Below, in pieces: positions 29,924 to 39,311 of a stretch of 64,000 nt of DNA. How positions within the stretch are numbered: the first letter of the stretch is position 1; each line of letters starts with the position of its first letter. The stretch is from the NCBI RefSeq assembly GCF_000613845.1, contig NZ_BAJT01000005.1, positions 115,638 to 179,637 on the forward strand, given 5' to 3'. This DNA comes from Asaia astilbis JCM 15831 (GTDB lineage: Bacteria > Pseudomonadota > Alphaproteobacteria > Acetobacterales > Acetobacteraceae). The translations under genes were made by a program, and so were the position numbers. The notes under the pieces are model-generated. The model saw nothing but the letters and a program-made list of their open reading frames with translations, ran no database searches and was not told where the DNA came from.

Positions 29924-30743
29924 CGTCCAATACCTTAAGGCGCGAAGTGAGGGTAATTATTAAAAAAACCTTAAGGGAGATAATGATGTAACAGTGGAAT
30001 TATCAAGAAATATAATATTACCTTTGTGTGACAAGGGCAAAACATGATCTTCTGCGATATTTATTTAACGAAGTTAATGCAGCTAAAGTATACACATAAT
30101 AAAATAATATACATATTTCAACTCAACTCGAACCTTTGGGTTTATAACAAAATCTTCATAATAAATACATTGTATTCAAGGAAGGTAAGAACCCCGAGTG
30201 GGTTGTTTTGCCGAATTCTTCCGCGCAAAAGGTGAGAACACTGTGCGACGGTCATGTCCATCAGGTAATAATTTCAATAATGATGCATTAAACAAACAAT
30301 AATATTTGCACTTATAAGCATAGTTTGGTATGTTTCATAAGGTAAATATATAATAAACTATTCATGCTAAAAATCTGAATCACTGATTTTTATAATTGGA
30401 ACAATGCGGATCTCTTTCCAAGGCAGGAAAGGGAATTCGATAAGATCTGCGTTACTTTCTGAGTGCGAAAACAACCAACACAGGCATGCAAGTCGGCGAA
30501 ACTTCAAGCAAGATGCCAAGGCTTGGTTTTCTCAAGTGATAGGTTAGCAGTAGATTGGGGCTCCAATCATGGTTGTCTCGACACGAGCCCTGCTCTTTTT
30601 TGAGGGGGAGGGTGCAGTAATATCGGTCTTCATCCTTTGCTGCGTGCAAGGTACCGCGCTCCATTCTTTCCAGTATCTGTACGTTCCTTTGCGAGTGTAG
30701 AGTCTGCGGCTAGGACGGTGAGACAACACCTGTATTTCTAGGG
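29924..30743. other. 820-base AT-rich leader between the Hint gene and the MocR gene
   Basis: The left part (about 29940-30400) is strikingly AT-rich against a GC-rich genome, with runs such as AATATAATATTACC. It contains no convincing gene: a plus-strand frame at 30044-30235 and minus-strand frames at 30452-30729 lack family features or good ribosome sites. The region separates two divergently transcribed genes and most likely carries their promoters. Its base composition suggests foreign origin or a silencing target. Confidence 0.55.
29933..29976. promoter_or_regulatory. Two CCTTAAGG palindromes in the 5' leader of the Hint gene
   Basis: CCTTAAGG occurs at 29933-29940 and again at 29969-29976, 36 bases apart, just upstream of the ATG at 29923. 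The nearer copy contains the AAGG that would serve as ribosome site (about 10 bases before the ATG). A pair of identical palindromes here could be an operator, but this rests on position and symmetry only. Confidence 0.35.
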
Positions 30744-32276
30744 ATGGGGCCAGACCAATTGTTCAAGAACTCTCAACTGGAGACCGTCAAGGCCTGGCTC
30801 GTAAATCCTGCGCATGCAGCGATGCCGCGTCATGCGCGGATTCAGCGAGCAATCAGGCAGCTGATTCTGGACAGCGTTCTCGGGCCGGGGAAACCTCTTC
30901 CTGCCTCGCGAGCGCTGGCGACGTCTCTCGGCGTGTCGCGGGATACGGTCGAGGCAGCTTACACCCAGCTTCATGCTGAAGGCTTCATAGAACGGCGGGT
31001 CGGGAGCGGAAGCTTCGTTGCCGAAGTGACAGAGTTCGGTCTCAAGGATCGTCGCTCAAATCGAGATGTTCGGGCACGCAGGCAGGAGGCTGATCTGAGT
31101 GGGCGCGGGGCGGCCATCGTCGAGGGAGGCGGCATGCGCACGATGCTGTCTCCGATCGCGTTCACGCATGGCATGCCCGAGACACGCAATTTCCCAATCC
31201 AGCTTTGGGAGCGGTTACAGCGTCAGGTTCTGAGGGAATACGGTACTAAGGCGCTTCTCCATGGCGATCCACAGGGTGCTGAACCGCTCAGGCGTGCCAT
31301 TGCCGATTACGTCAATCTTGAACGCGGCGCGCGCGCCACTGCAGATCGTGTGCTGGTGCTCACCTGCTCGCAGCAAGCCATGACCCTTTGTGCGAACATG
31401 CTGCTTAATCCGGGGGATCGGATCTTTATCGAAGATCCTGCCTATCAGGGCGCGCGCAAGGCGTTCAATGCGGCGGGTCTCGATTGTGTTTTTGTGCCGG
31501 TTGATCGTCAGGGCATGGTCGTCGAGCACATCATGAATGATCCGCTCGGCGCGAAAGCTGTGTCTCTCACCCCGTCTCATCAATTCCCGACCGGAGCGAA
31601 GCTGTCGCTAGACCGCCGTCTCATGCTGATCGACTGGGCAGAGCGTCACGGGGCCTGGCTTCTGGAGGACGATTACGACAGCGAGTTTCATTATAATGGC
31701 AAGCCGACGGAGTGCGTGCAGGGGCTCGATCCTCATGACCGGACGATCTACATCGGCACCTTCACCAAATCCCTCTTTCCGAGCCTACGGATTGGTTATG
31801 TCGTGCTGCCGCCTCAACTGGTCGGACCCATGACGATCGCGCGCAGTTTGCTCGACGGCCATACGTCGGTGATTCCTCAGCTTACTCTGGCCCGCTTCAT
31901 GAGTGGTGGACATTTTGGGGCGCATATCCGTTCCATGCGCGGCCTTTATGCGGAGCGCCTCGAAGCCCTCACACATTTCGTCAGGCAGTATCTCTCCGAC
32001 TTCGTCGAACCCTATGTGCCTTTCGGCGGTTTGCAGATGCCGTGCGTGCTGATTTGTGATCTGTCAGAGCGCGCCATAATCGATGCAGGCCGCCGGGAGG
32101 GAATTGAGCTTTTCGGTTTGTCGTCCCTCAATGCCTCTCAACACGCCCAGACAGGGTTTCTCCTAGGGTTTGCTGCCTATACGCCTCCTGAGCTGGAAGC
32201 CGCAGTAAAGAAACTAGCCGATTTACTGCATGGAATGAGCCGGCAAAAGGCGGCGCCAAGCATCACCCATAGCTAA
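30744..32276 (+). CDS. MocR/PdxR-type transcriptional regulator (GntR helix-turn-helix plus aminotransferase domain)
   Basis: 510 residues. Residues about 25-95 form a GntR winged helix-turn-helix (LPASRALATSLGVSRDTVEAAY, LHAEGFIERRVGSGSFVA). The remainder is a fold-type I aminotransferase domain with LLEDDYDSEFHYNG and the PLP lysine in GTFTKSLFPSLRIGY (Lys342). Such regulators sense PLP or PLP-amino-acid adducts and usually control vitamin B6, GABA or serine/glycine genes. It lies 145 bases upstream of glyA on the same strand, which makes glyA or itself a plausible target (inference). A downstream start at about residue 27 is possible. Confidence 0.9.
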   Translation: MGPDQLFKNSQLETVKAWLVNPAHAAMPRHARIQRAIRQLILDSVLGPGKPLPASRALATSLGVSRDTVEAAYTQLHAEGFIERRVGSGSFVAEVTEFGLKDRRSNRDVRARRQEADLSGRGAAIVEGGGMRTMLSPIAFTHGMPETRNFPIQLWERLQRQVLREYGTKALLHGDPQGAEPLRRAIADYVNLERGARATADRVLVLTCSQQAMTLCANMLLNPGDRIFIEDPAYQGARKAFNAAGLDCVFVPVDRQGMVVEHIMNDPLGAKAVSLTPSHQFPTGAKLSLDRRLMLIDWAERHGAWLLEDDYDSEFHYNGKPTECVQGLDPHDRTIYIGTFTKSLFPSLRIGYVVLPPQLVGPMTIARSLLDGHTSVIPQLTLARFMSGGHFGAHIRSMRGLYAERLEALTHFVRQYLSDFVEPYVPFGGLQMPCVLICDLSERAIIDAGRREGIELFGLSSLNASQHAQTGFLLGFAAYTPPELEAAVKKLADLLHGMSRQKAAPSITHS

Positions 32277-32421
32277 GGCACTCAGATAATTGGCCTGTCT
32301 ATCCAAGGTAGATTGGATGGGCGCAACATACCATTGAGTTGCTAAGCCCCCGCCCGGAGCATGCCGTCTCACTTCGATACGGCAGCGACTCTTGTGCCCT
32401 CGCAGCAGGGAAAGATCAGGG

Positions 32422-33754
32422 ATGGTAGCGATGGCCGTGCACTATGTAGAGAAGGACAAGACCGAAGGCATTATTCGAGGGGAGGACCTTCGCAGCGTCG
32501 ACACTGCGATCTTCTCAGCGATCTCGAGAGAGAGATCGTCAGCTCAATTCGATTGAATTGATCGCCTCGGAGAATTTTGTCAGCCCCGCCGTAATGGAAG
32601 CACAGGGCTCTCTTCTCACCAATAAATATGCCGAAGGGTATCCTCATCGCCGTTATTACGGCGGATGCACTCATGTGGACGTGGTCGAGGACCTCGCAAT
32701 TTCTCGCGTCAAGCAACTCTTCGGGTGCGATTATGCCAATGTCCAGCCGCATTCAGGCAGTCAGGCGAATCAGGCAGTCTTTCTCGCCTTGCTCTCACCG
32801 GGAGATACGATCCTCGGTCTCGACCTGAAGGCGGGCGGACACCTTACCCACGGTGCGTCGGTCAATATCTCGGGGCGCTGGTTCGATGCAGTCAGTTACG
32901 GCGTTAAAGCGGACAGCCATGTCATCGATATGGACGAGGTCGCAGAACTGGCCCGGACGCATCGGCCCAAACTTCTGATTGCCGGCGGCTCCGCCTATCC
33001 GCGTATTCTCGATTTTGCTCGGTTTCGCCAGATTGCCGATGAGGTGGGCGCTATCCTGATGGTCGACATGGCGCATTTCGCCGGGTTGGTCGCGGGAAAA
33101 GCCTATCCCTCACCATTTCCGTTTGCAGATGTCGTGACGTCGACAACGCACAAGACGCTGCGTGGCCCACGCGGCGGCTTTGTTCTGACCAACGATGCTG
33201 CTATCGCCAAGAAGATCAATTCAGCGATGTTCCCTGGCCTCCAGGGAGGTCCGCTGATGCATATCATCGCCGCCAAGGCTGTGGCCTTCGAAGAGGCATT
33301 GCGGCCCGATTTCAGGTCCTACGCGCATCGCGTCGTAGAAAATTGCCGCACATTGACGGCCACTCTCTCCAGAGGAGGCTTGGCGATCACTTCGGGCGGG
33401 ACGGACTGCCATCTTGCTGTCATCGATCTTCGTTCGATTGGCGTGACGGGCGATGTAGCCGAAAAGGAACTCGAAGCGGTCGGGATTACCGTCAACAAGA
33501 ACGCCATCCCGAACGATCCGGAAAAACCGATGATTACATCTGGCATCCGTGTGGGCACAGCGGCGGGAACATCGCGTGGGTTCGGTCCGGAGGAGTATCG
33601 CCTGATCGGGCTCCTCATCCTGCAAACCCTGCGTCTGGTTCAGACAGGGACGATCGACGCCCAGAGAACGGCCATAGAACTGCGCGTGCGTGAGTTGGTC
33701 GCACGGTTTCCACTTCCTTATTATGAACCCTGTTGTCAGGGGCTGGCCGTCTAG
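32422..33754 (+). CDS. glyA: Serine hydroxymethyltransferase, frame broken near the N-terminus
   Basis: Interconverts serine and glycine with tetrahydrofolate and PLP. The first frame (ATG 32422 or 32431) reads [20 protein letters not shown] to AISRE; phase changes inside the GAGAGAG run near 32530. The second frame continues [41 protein letters not shown] and the PLP lysine motif [15 protein letters not shown]. The merged protein has about 440 residues. The break equals one extra base or loss of two (a GA unit). The neighbouring MocR regulator, rather than the usual nrdR/rib genes, hints that this could be a second glyA copy; this cannot be told here. Confidence 0.92.
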
Positions 33755-33763
33755 GAATCTGAA

Positions 33764-33801
33764 AGAGACCATCTCTCGTTTCACCGGGACCGATGGTCTC
33801 T
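33764..33801 (+). terminator. Hairpin downstream of glyA
   Basis: AGAGACCATC (33764-33773) pairs exactly with GATGGTCTCT (33792-33801) around an 18-base loop, ten bases after the glyA stop. There is no T run behind it, so it may be a stabilising 3' hairpin or a weak terminator. Confidence 0.5.
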
Positions 33802-33972
33802 CTCATCATGTCATTGCAAGTAAATTCATGGGCTGTGAGAATGGAAAAGGTTTTTCAGTTCTCACTTGGCCGATGCAACGACATCCTCCCTTGATACCCT
33901 ATTTGCGCGCGCTGCTCGTTTCACGTTTTTCGGTCGGGCTGTTTGATCGTCTTCTGTACGCGCGACTGTCAC

Positions 33973-34710
33973 TTAGTCTCTGCTGAGTTTCATCCTGTAG
34001 CGCACGAAGTCATCCGCCTTGACGAACTCATCATAGAGATGACGGGCGGGATTGGACTCTCGCGTGTGCCAATACAAACCTGACCATCCCTGTGCCTGTC
34101 CAAGATCAACGAGATCTCTGATCAATTGTCTTCCGATGCCAAGTCCGCGGCAGCTGGGATCGACGAAGAGGTCTTCGAAGTAACAGAGTGGTGTATCAAC
34201 CCATGTGCCTTCATGAAGAACGCAGAGGCTGAATCCGACTGGCGTGTCACCGAATAAAGCAAGGCGTCCCATGAGAGGGGAGGCCGGATCGAGAATACGT
34301 TGCCAAGTGCGTGACGTGACTTTGGGAGCGACGCATGCGTCGTAGAAATTGTTGTATCCGTCCCACAGAGCGCGCCAATCGGTCTCGTCGACCGGCAGCA
34401 TGTCGCGGATCATGATCTTTTCGCTGACCCGGGAGCCTTTTTTTCGCGGACCCTCGAGGGTAGAAGCAATGCTTTCTGAACTTTTTTGCGCCTTTTCAGG
34501 AAGCCTTGCCCTGTTGCGTGAGAAAGGGGGCTTGAAGGCCGCGTGTGACTGCAGTGTCGCTTGGGCGACGAAATTTCCTGCACAATCAGGACAGGACGTC
34601 CCGGCAGATCCGGCGCATCTCTTACAGGGAACCCATTCAAAGGATTGATAACGGCCATTCTCCCCCGTCGATAAGGTTGTCTGGCTCTGGTTTTGCGGGA
34701 GTTCAGTCAT
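33973..34710 (-). CDS. GNAT acetyltransferase with an unusual Cys-containing N-terminal extension
   Basis: The C-terminal about 146 residues (from MIRDMLPVDETDW, ATG 34413) are a GNAT domain, with YFEDLFVDPSCRGLGIGRQL as the acetyl-CoA loop and the tail ESNPARHLYDEFVKADDFVRY. The frame stays open to ATG 34710, which has AAAGG nine bases upstream. This adds about 99 residues with CxxC-x7-CxxC spacing (Cys29, 32, 40, 43) that looks like a zinc ribbon. Whether the extension is translated is uncertain. It follows the PEP-mutase-like gene cluster on the same strand after a 101-base gap. Confidence 0.75.
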   Translation of the reverse strand: MTELPQNQSQTTLSTGENGRYQSFEWVPCKRCAGSAGTSCPDCAGNFVAQATLQSHAAFKPPFSRNRARLPEKAQKSSESIASTLEGPRKKGSRVSEKIMIRDMLPVDETDWRALWDGYNNFYDACVAPKVTSRTWQRILDPASPLMGRLALFGDTPVGFSLCVLHEGTWVDTPLCYFEDLFVDPSCRGLGIGRQLIRDLVDLGQAQGWSGLYWHTRESNPARHLYDEFVKADDFVRYRMKLSRD

Positions 34711-34811
34711 GGAGTGTGCCTTTGGTGTCTTTTTATTCTTGGCCGTGATCGTTGCGACGAGACTGTCTCTTGAAGACCGAGCCGTAATTCGCGGTTGGTC
34801 AGAATGGTCGA

Positions 34812-35678
34812 CTAAATTTCATCGGTCGTTTCTTCATCGCGGCGTTCAAAAACTGGGTCTGGACTCATGAGTGACGAGAGATCCGCGCCGGGAAGGGCTT
34901 CGGCCGTGTAAGAGAAGGTGCCTGCGTCTCGTATTTCCCGGGCTGCCCGCATCAGACCACCCAGAGCCGCCCGCGCGAGCGAACCGCCGACGCTGATGCG
35001 GCGGACGCCGGCCTCTTGCAGTTCGGCCACCGAATAGACCGGACCTTTGAGACCCATAACCACGTTGACCGGCTTATCGACGGAGCGACAAACTTCTCTG
35101 ATTGCGTCGATGTCCCTGAGACCTGGTGCGTAGAGAACGTCAGCACCCGCTTCTGAGAATGCCTGCAATCGCCGGATCGTGGCATCGAGAGAGGCATCGC
35201 CATAAAGCTGGCTTTCGGCTCTGGCCGTCAGGATGAAAGGCAGATCGCGGGCTGCCTCGACCGCGGCTTTGACGCGGTCGACGGCATGACCAAAATCGTA
35301 AATGGGCCTCTCCGGGTCGCCGGTTGCGTCTTCGATCGAGCCTCCGACGAGGCCGATGGCGCTCGCCAGACGGATGGTTTCAGCACATGTCTCTGGATCC
35401 GCGCCAAAACCATTTCCGAGGTCTGCGGAGACCGGGAGATGAGTGGCGCTGACGATGGCGGCGGCGTTGGTCAAAACGTCCTGACACGCAAGGGCTGTCA
35501 GAGAATCCCGTCGTCCCGTTGAAAAGGCAAAGCCGGCACTTGTCGTCGCCAGAGCCTCGAAACCAAGGCTCGTCAGGAGGCGTGCCGAGCCAGCATCCCA
35601 GGGGTTTGGCATGACAAAGGTGGTTCTGTGCTGATGGAAAGTTTTGAAAATCTCGTATTTCTGCTTCTGAGCTGACAT
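34812..35678 (-). CDS. Isocitrate lyase / PEP mutase superfamily protein
   Basis: 288 residues. FVMPNPWDAGSARLLTSLGFEALATTSAGFA, PVSADLGNGFG (metal site), GGSIEDATGD and FILTARAES are typical of the PEP-mutase branch, which cleaves or forms C-C or P-C bonds next to oxalate-like groups. The Lys-Lys-Cys-Gly-His motif of true isocitrate lyase is absent. It sits 14 bases downstream of an EamA transporter and in line with a GNAT gene, so the three form an operon. Substrate unknown. Confidence 0.87.
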   Translation of the reverse strand: MSAQKQKYEIFKTFHQHRTTFVMPNPWDAGSARLLTSLGFEALATTSAGFAFSTGRRDSLTALACQDVLTNAAAIVSATHLPVSADLGNGFGADPETCAETIRLASAIGLVGGSIEDATGDPERPIYDFGHAVDRVKAAVEAARDLPFILTARAESQLYGDASLDATIRRLQAFSEAGADVLYAPGLRDIDAIREVCRSVDKPVNVVMGLKGPVYSVAELQEAGVRRISVGGSLARAALGGLMRAAREIRDAGTFSYTAEALPGADLSSLMSPDPVFERRDEETTDEI

Positions 35679-35691
35679 GAGCTTCCCCCTT

Positions 35692-36606
35692 CTAGGTCTG
35701 GATCGAGCGTGTCGGCGCTCTCAAGGCTATTGTGGCGGCGAGCAAAATGGCGGTGAGACCTGAAAGATCACACCAGGTGGGCTTTTCGCCGAGAAGAAAA
35801 GCGGAAGCCCCCACGCCGAATACCGGAACAAGGAGCGTTCCCAGTCCTGCAGTGCTCGCAGGAAGCCGGTCGATGACGTTAAACCAGAGGGGGTAGGCGA
35901 GAGCGGTTCCTGCAAGGATACCATAAAGAAGCCCGAGCCAGGGCAGAAAGCCTGTCGAGACATCAACGCCGAGCCCAGTCACCATCATGCCGATGAGGGA
36001 GACTATACCCCCCGCAGCAAGCTGATAGATCGCGGTGGTAAGGGGGTGTACGACGACCTGCGCCCATTTGAGATAAACGATGCCAATCGCCCAGCTGACG
36101 GCAGATCCAACGGCTGCAAGCGCGCCAAGTGAGCCGCCATTTTGTATCAAGGGCCAGAGCAACACGAGAAGCCCCGCTCCGCACAGAATGAGGGAAATCG
36201 AACGTGCGATTGTCAGAGGCTCTTTGAGGACAAGACGCGCTCCGACGGCGACCCATATGGGCATGGTGTAGACGCAGATAGCCGTGCGTCCCGTTGACGT
36301 GTACTCGATGGCCAGGGCCGAAAGAGCGCCAAAGCCACCACAGGCAAATAAACCGGATATAATCAGGTGCATATAATCGAGAGATCTGCTGACGCGGAGT
36401 TTTGTACCCAGTCTTTGCGCCAGTAATGCCAGAACAGCGGCTCCTGCCAGATAAGACAGGGCGCGTAGTGTCCAGGGCGAGAAGGCGCGCAGCCCAAAAT
36501 TGGTTGCGATGTAATTGAGGCCCCAGAGGAGCGCGATCAAAAGCAAGGCAAGTCTGGCTGGCAACGCATCAGGGGGCTGCCTGTCAGGCCCGGCGGCGAA
36601 GCTCAA
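35692..36606 (-). CDS. EamA/DMT-family transporter
   Basis: 304 residues with ten hydrophobic spans in two EamA halves; ALLLIALLWGLNYIATNFGLRAFSP opens the first and LGTLLVPVFGVGASAFLLGEKPTW closes the second. DMT transporters mostly export amino acids or metabolites. The likely start is TTG at 36606, overlapping the upstream GNAT stop by four bases (TTGA); no ATG lies near the family N-terminus. Confidence 0.88.
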   Translation of the reverse strand: MSFAAGPDRQPPDALPARLALLLIALLWGLNYIATNFGLRAFSPWTLRALSYLAGAAVLALLAQRLGTKLRVSRSLDYMHLIISGLFACGGFGALSALAIEYTSTGRTAICVYTMPIWVAVGARLVLKEPLTIARSISLILCGAGLLVLLWPLIQNGGSLGALAAVGSAVSWAIGIVYLKWAQVVVHPLTTAIYQLAAGGIVSLIGMMVTGLGVDVSTGFLPWLGLLYGILAGTALAYPLWFNVIDRLPASTAGLGTLLVPVFGVGASAFLLGEKPTWCDLSGLTAILLAATIALRAPTRSIQT

Positions 36607-37265
36607 GGATCGAAGCTCAGTTTGCTCAGCTGCTGGCCTGAACTGTCAAAATTTGCGGGGTGCAGCCAGCGTTCGAACCCGGCTCGCAAACGCGGCCAGT
36701 CACTATCGGTCATCGCGAACCAGGCCGTGTCTCTGTTGAGCCCTTTGATGACCATGTGCTGACGGAAAACACCTTCGAATTGAAATCCGAAACGCTCGGC
36801 CGCACGACGGGAGGGAAGGTTGGCGTTGTCACATTTCCACTCGAAGCGGCGGTAACCGAGCTCAAAGGCGTAGCTCGCCATAAGAAAAAAAGCCTCTGTC
36901 GCGACCCGCGTCCGCGTCATCGCCGGTCCCCACATGACATTGCCGATCTCGATGACACCATGGACGCGATCGATACGCATCAACGCCTGTCGCCCCTCGG
37001 CTCTTCCAGTTGTCCTGTCGATGACCGAGAAGAACAGGGGGTCGCTACTTGCCTCGGCTTTTTCGGCCCAGAAGCGCAGCTCCTCGAACTCTGCAGGAGC
37101 ATGATCGAACAGGAACCTGAAACGGTCCGGCGCACCCGGTGCAGACGCCGCTTCGAAGAGGGATCGCGCATGACGCTCGACGCTGAGCGGTTCGAGCCGC
37201 GTAAAAGCTCCCTCGAGGATACAAGGCTCCGGCTTGGGAGTTCCGTTCCAGTTATTCAGTTCCAT
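36603..37265 (-). CDS. GNAT acetyltransferase, RimJ/RimL-like
   Basis: About 220 residues from ATG 37265 (MELNNWNGTPKPEPCILEG); the open frame extends to 37376 without family features. FTRLEPLSVERHARSLFEA, GVIEIGNVMWGPAMTRTRVATEA (acetyl-CoA loop region) and RAAERFGFQFEGVFRQHMV follow the RimJ/RimL-type pattern of N-terminal or small-molecule acetylation. First gene of the three-gene set with EamA and the PEP-mutase-like enzyme. Confidence 0.88.
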   Translation of the reverse strand: MELNNWNGTPKPEPCILEGAFTRLEPLSVERHARSLFEAASAPGAPDRFRFLFDHAPAEFEELRFWAEKAEASSDPLFFSVIDRTTGRAEGRQALMRIDRVHGVIEIGNVMWGPAMTRTRVATEAFFLMASYAFELGYRRFEWKCDNANLPSRRAAERFGFQFEGVFRQHMVIKGLNRDTAWFAMTDSDWPRLRAGFERWLHPANFDSSGQQLSKLSFDP

Positions 37266-37798
37266 GTCGACACCGTTGGGAAAGTGCAGAATCTGTTCCG
37301 CGATTAACACTCGGGTGATGATTGCATGAAAATGGCACGGTTTTACCTTCCACTTATAGAAGATAGGGCAGGCCAATTGGTGACGGGGAAAGTCGTGTGG
37401 CGGCTCGCCTCTTCGTTGAGTGGCGTGAAGACGGTTTCGAACCTGAGCAGAGACGCTCGGGAATTTGTCTGACCATGGCTAGGCGTCATGGAAGCGGGGG
37501 ATAGAGCTGGAGGGGATATGCGTTCAGACGCAATTCTCTTGGGCGCCGGAATTTAATCCCGGTGCGTATCAGCCAAGGTTTGCTCCGTTAGAGCGACAGC
37601 AGCGATAGGGAAGGATAGAGACGGTTTGCCCGGAAGAGACACACAGCGTCGGAGGTTTCAGGCCTCGGCGTGGAGCCGGGAGATCGTCGTTTTGGAGACT
37701 GTGAAGGGCTTGGCGAGGATCTGGTTTTAGGTGGTTTGTCGTTGTAACCGGTCTTGGGTCGTGCTGCGGGAGAGAGGCCTCTCCCGCAGACGGAAACT
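37266..37798. other. Intergenic region upstream of the GNAT gene and downstream of secB
   Basis: About 533 bases with no supportable gene; the short minus-strand frames at 37569-37899 are rich in Pro/Arg/Ser and show no family features. The left part should hold the promoter for the GNAT-EamA operon. The right end contains the secB hairpin. Confidence 0.5.
37765..37788 (-). terminator. Hairpin downstream of secB
   Basis: TGCGGGAGAG pairs perfectly with CTCTCCCGCA around a four-base loop, 10 bases after the secB stop. No T run follows in the minus-strand direction, so factor-independent termination is uncertain. Confidence 0.5.
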
Positions 37799-38316
37799 TC
37801 AGGCGTTGCCTGCGGTCTCGGGGAATTGTTGGGCGCGCTTGGTCTGCCACAGAGCGACGAAGTCGATCGGCTGCAGAACGATCGGCGGGAATCCACCATC
37901 GCGGGTCACGTCGCTGATGATGCTACGCACATACGGGAAGATCAGACGCGGAACCTCAACCAGCAGGATCGGCTCAACCAGCTCTGCAGGAGCATCGGTC
38001 AGGGTCACGATGGCAGCATAGGTCAGCTCGGCGATGAACACCGTGCGGCCGGGCTGTCCGCCCTCGTTTTCTGGCGATTCGGTTGCTTCGGCGCGGATGG
38101 CCAGAGCGACTTCGAAAACCGGCTGTGCTTCTTCAAGCCGATTGGCCTGCACGTCGATGTTGACGGAAATCTGCGGCGCGGCGCGAAGCGATGCAAAAAT
38201 GGCGGCGCCTGCCGGAACCTCGAAGGACAGGTCCTTCGTGTATTGCAGGTTGACCGACAAGGGCAGGGCGGGCGGGTTGCCTGTTCGGGTGCCGGGGTCT
38301 GGGCGGTATCGGACAT
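37799..38316 (-). CDS. secB: Protein-export chaperone SecB, frame broken near the N-terminus
   Basis: SecB holds preproteins unfolded and hands them to SecA. The first frame reads MSDTAQTPAPEQAT from ATG 38316. Phase is lost in the C/G-rich stretch near 38275, and the second frame continues PALPLSVNLQYTKDLSFEVP with the SecB core (NIDVQANRL, YPYVRSIISDVTRDGGFPP-like segment LIFPYVRSIISDVTRDGG). One restored base gives 172 residues, the usual length. It diverges from the Tim44-like gene, a common alphaproteobacterial arrangement. Confidence 0.94.
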
Positions 38317-38544
38317 GGAGCCTCGCAATCAAAGTCGTGTTACACAGAGCCGAGAGCGGCTGCATCGTGTGCCTGACAGGCGGTAGCATGATCATCTGCA
38401 CACGCCAACACTCCCTGATTCCCGGCGTAATTGTGACCGGGATTTGAAGTCAGCCTGAGGCGGGGGAGTTGTGCGCCCGGGAAAGCCGCTTTACCAAGGG
38501 GCCATGCCCTTTGAGATCAAGAATAGCAAGAAGCTGAAATCGTG

Positions 38545-39228
38545 ATGTCCGTTCTCGAAAACATACCGTACGACATCGTCGTCTTTGCGCTGCTGAGCCT
38601 TGTTCTGGTCTGGCGGCTGCGTGCAGTTCTGGGAAGACGTATTGATGTCGGCCCGCAAGCCGTGGGACCGGTTCCGTCTCCCGTCAGGCAGGAACGAGCT
38701 GAGACTCCTTTGCCCGTAGCCGAAGAGCCTGATGCCCGTTTTGACATCCCGCAACCCGGGACGCGCGTCGGTCAGGTTCTTGCGGAGATCGGGGCCTCAC
38801 AGCCCGGCTTCAAACCTGAAATCTTCCTTCAGAACACCCAAAAAGCCTTCCGGGCTGTTGTCACGGCGTTTGCCGAAGGCGACCGTGTCGCGCTTCGTAC
38901 CTATCTGACCGCTGAGGCTTTCTCCAGTTTCGAGGCAGCCATCGTGGCCCGTGAGGAAGCTCGACAGAAACAGCGCACGGAGATCGTCGGCCTCAACAGT
39001 CTGGCGATCGTCGATGCGTTTTTCAGCAGCATCAATGGTCATGAAAAAGCCCGGATTGATGTCCAGATCGTTTCGCGCCAGATCAGCATTCTCAATGACG
39101 TCGGGGGGCAACCTCTGATTGGGACGGAATCCGTCACCGAGTTCTCGGATCTCTGGCAGTTCGAGAGCGAAACCGGTCGCGATCTTCCGCCCTCGACCTG
39201 GCATCTTGCTGCGGCGCGCGCAGCCTGA
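38545..39228 (+). CDS. Tim44/TimA-family membrane-anchored adaptor
   Basis: About 227 residues from ATG 38545 (GTG 38542 is adjacent). One N-terminal membrane span (YDIVVFALLSLVLVWRL) is followed by a low-complexity linker and a Tim44-like domain from about residue 90 (FLQNTQKAFRAVVTAFAEGDRVALRTYL to the end), with ESVTEFSDLWQFE near the C-terminus. The family resembles mitochondrial Tim44; in alphaproteobacteria its role is poorly defined. Its place beside secB and mltA is conserved. It is distinct from the Tim44-like gene at 1-485. Confidence 0.87.
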   Translation: MSVLENIPYDIVVFALLSLVLVWRLRAVLGRRIDVGPQAVGPVPSPVRQERAETPLPVAEEPDARFDIPQPGTRVGQVLAEIGASQPGFKPEIFLQNTQKAFRAVVTAFAEGDRVALRTYLTAEAFSSFEAAIVAREEARQKQRTEIVGLNSLAIVDAFFSSINGHEKARIDVQIVSRQISILNDVGGQPLIGTESVTEFSDLWQFESETGRDLPPSTWHLAAARAA

Positions 39229-39311
39229 TCTTTCCCTGTCGGAGCGTGATTTGCGTTTCCGGCACGCCGCGAAGCCTTCAGGTGAAGGGCGTGCACCAGA
39301 CCCGGTTCGTT

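Noticed and set aside
30044..30235. 63-codon frame in the AT-rich leader
   Set aside because: No ribosome site or family features; composition follows the AT-rich DNA.
37569..37899. Two overlapping minus-strand frames before secB
   Set aside because: Pro/Arg/Ser-rich, overlapping the secB 3' end and hairpin, no recognisable motifs.
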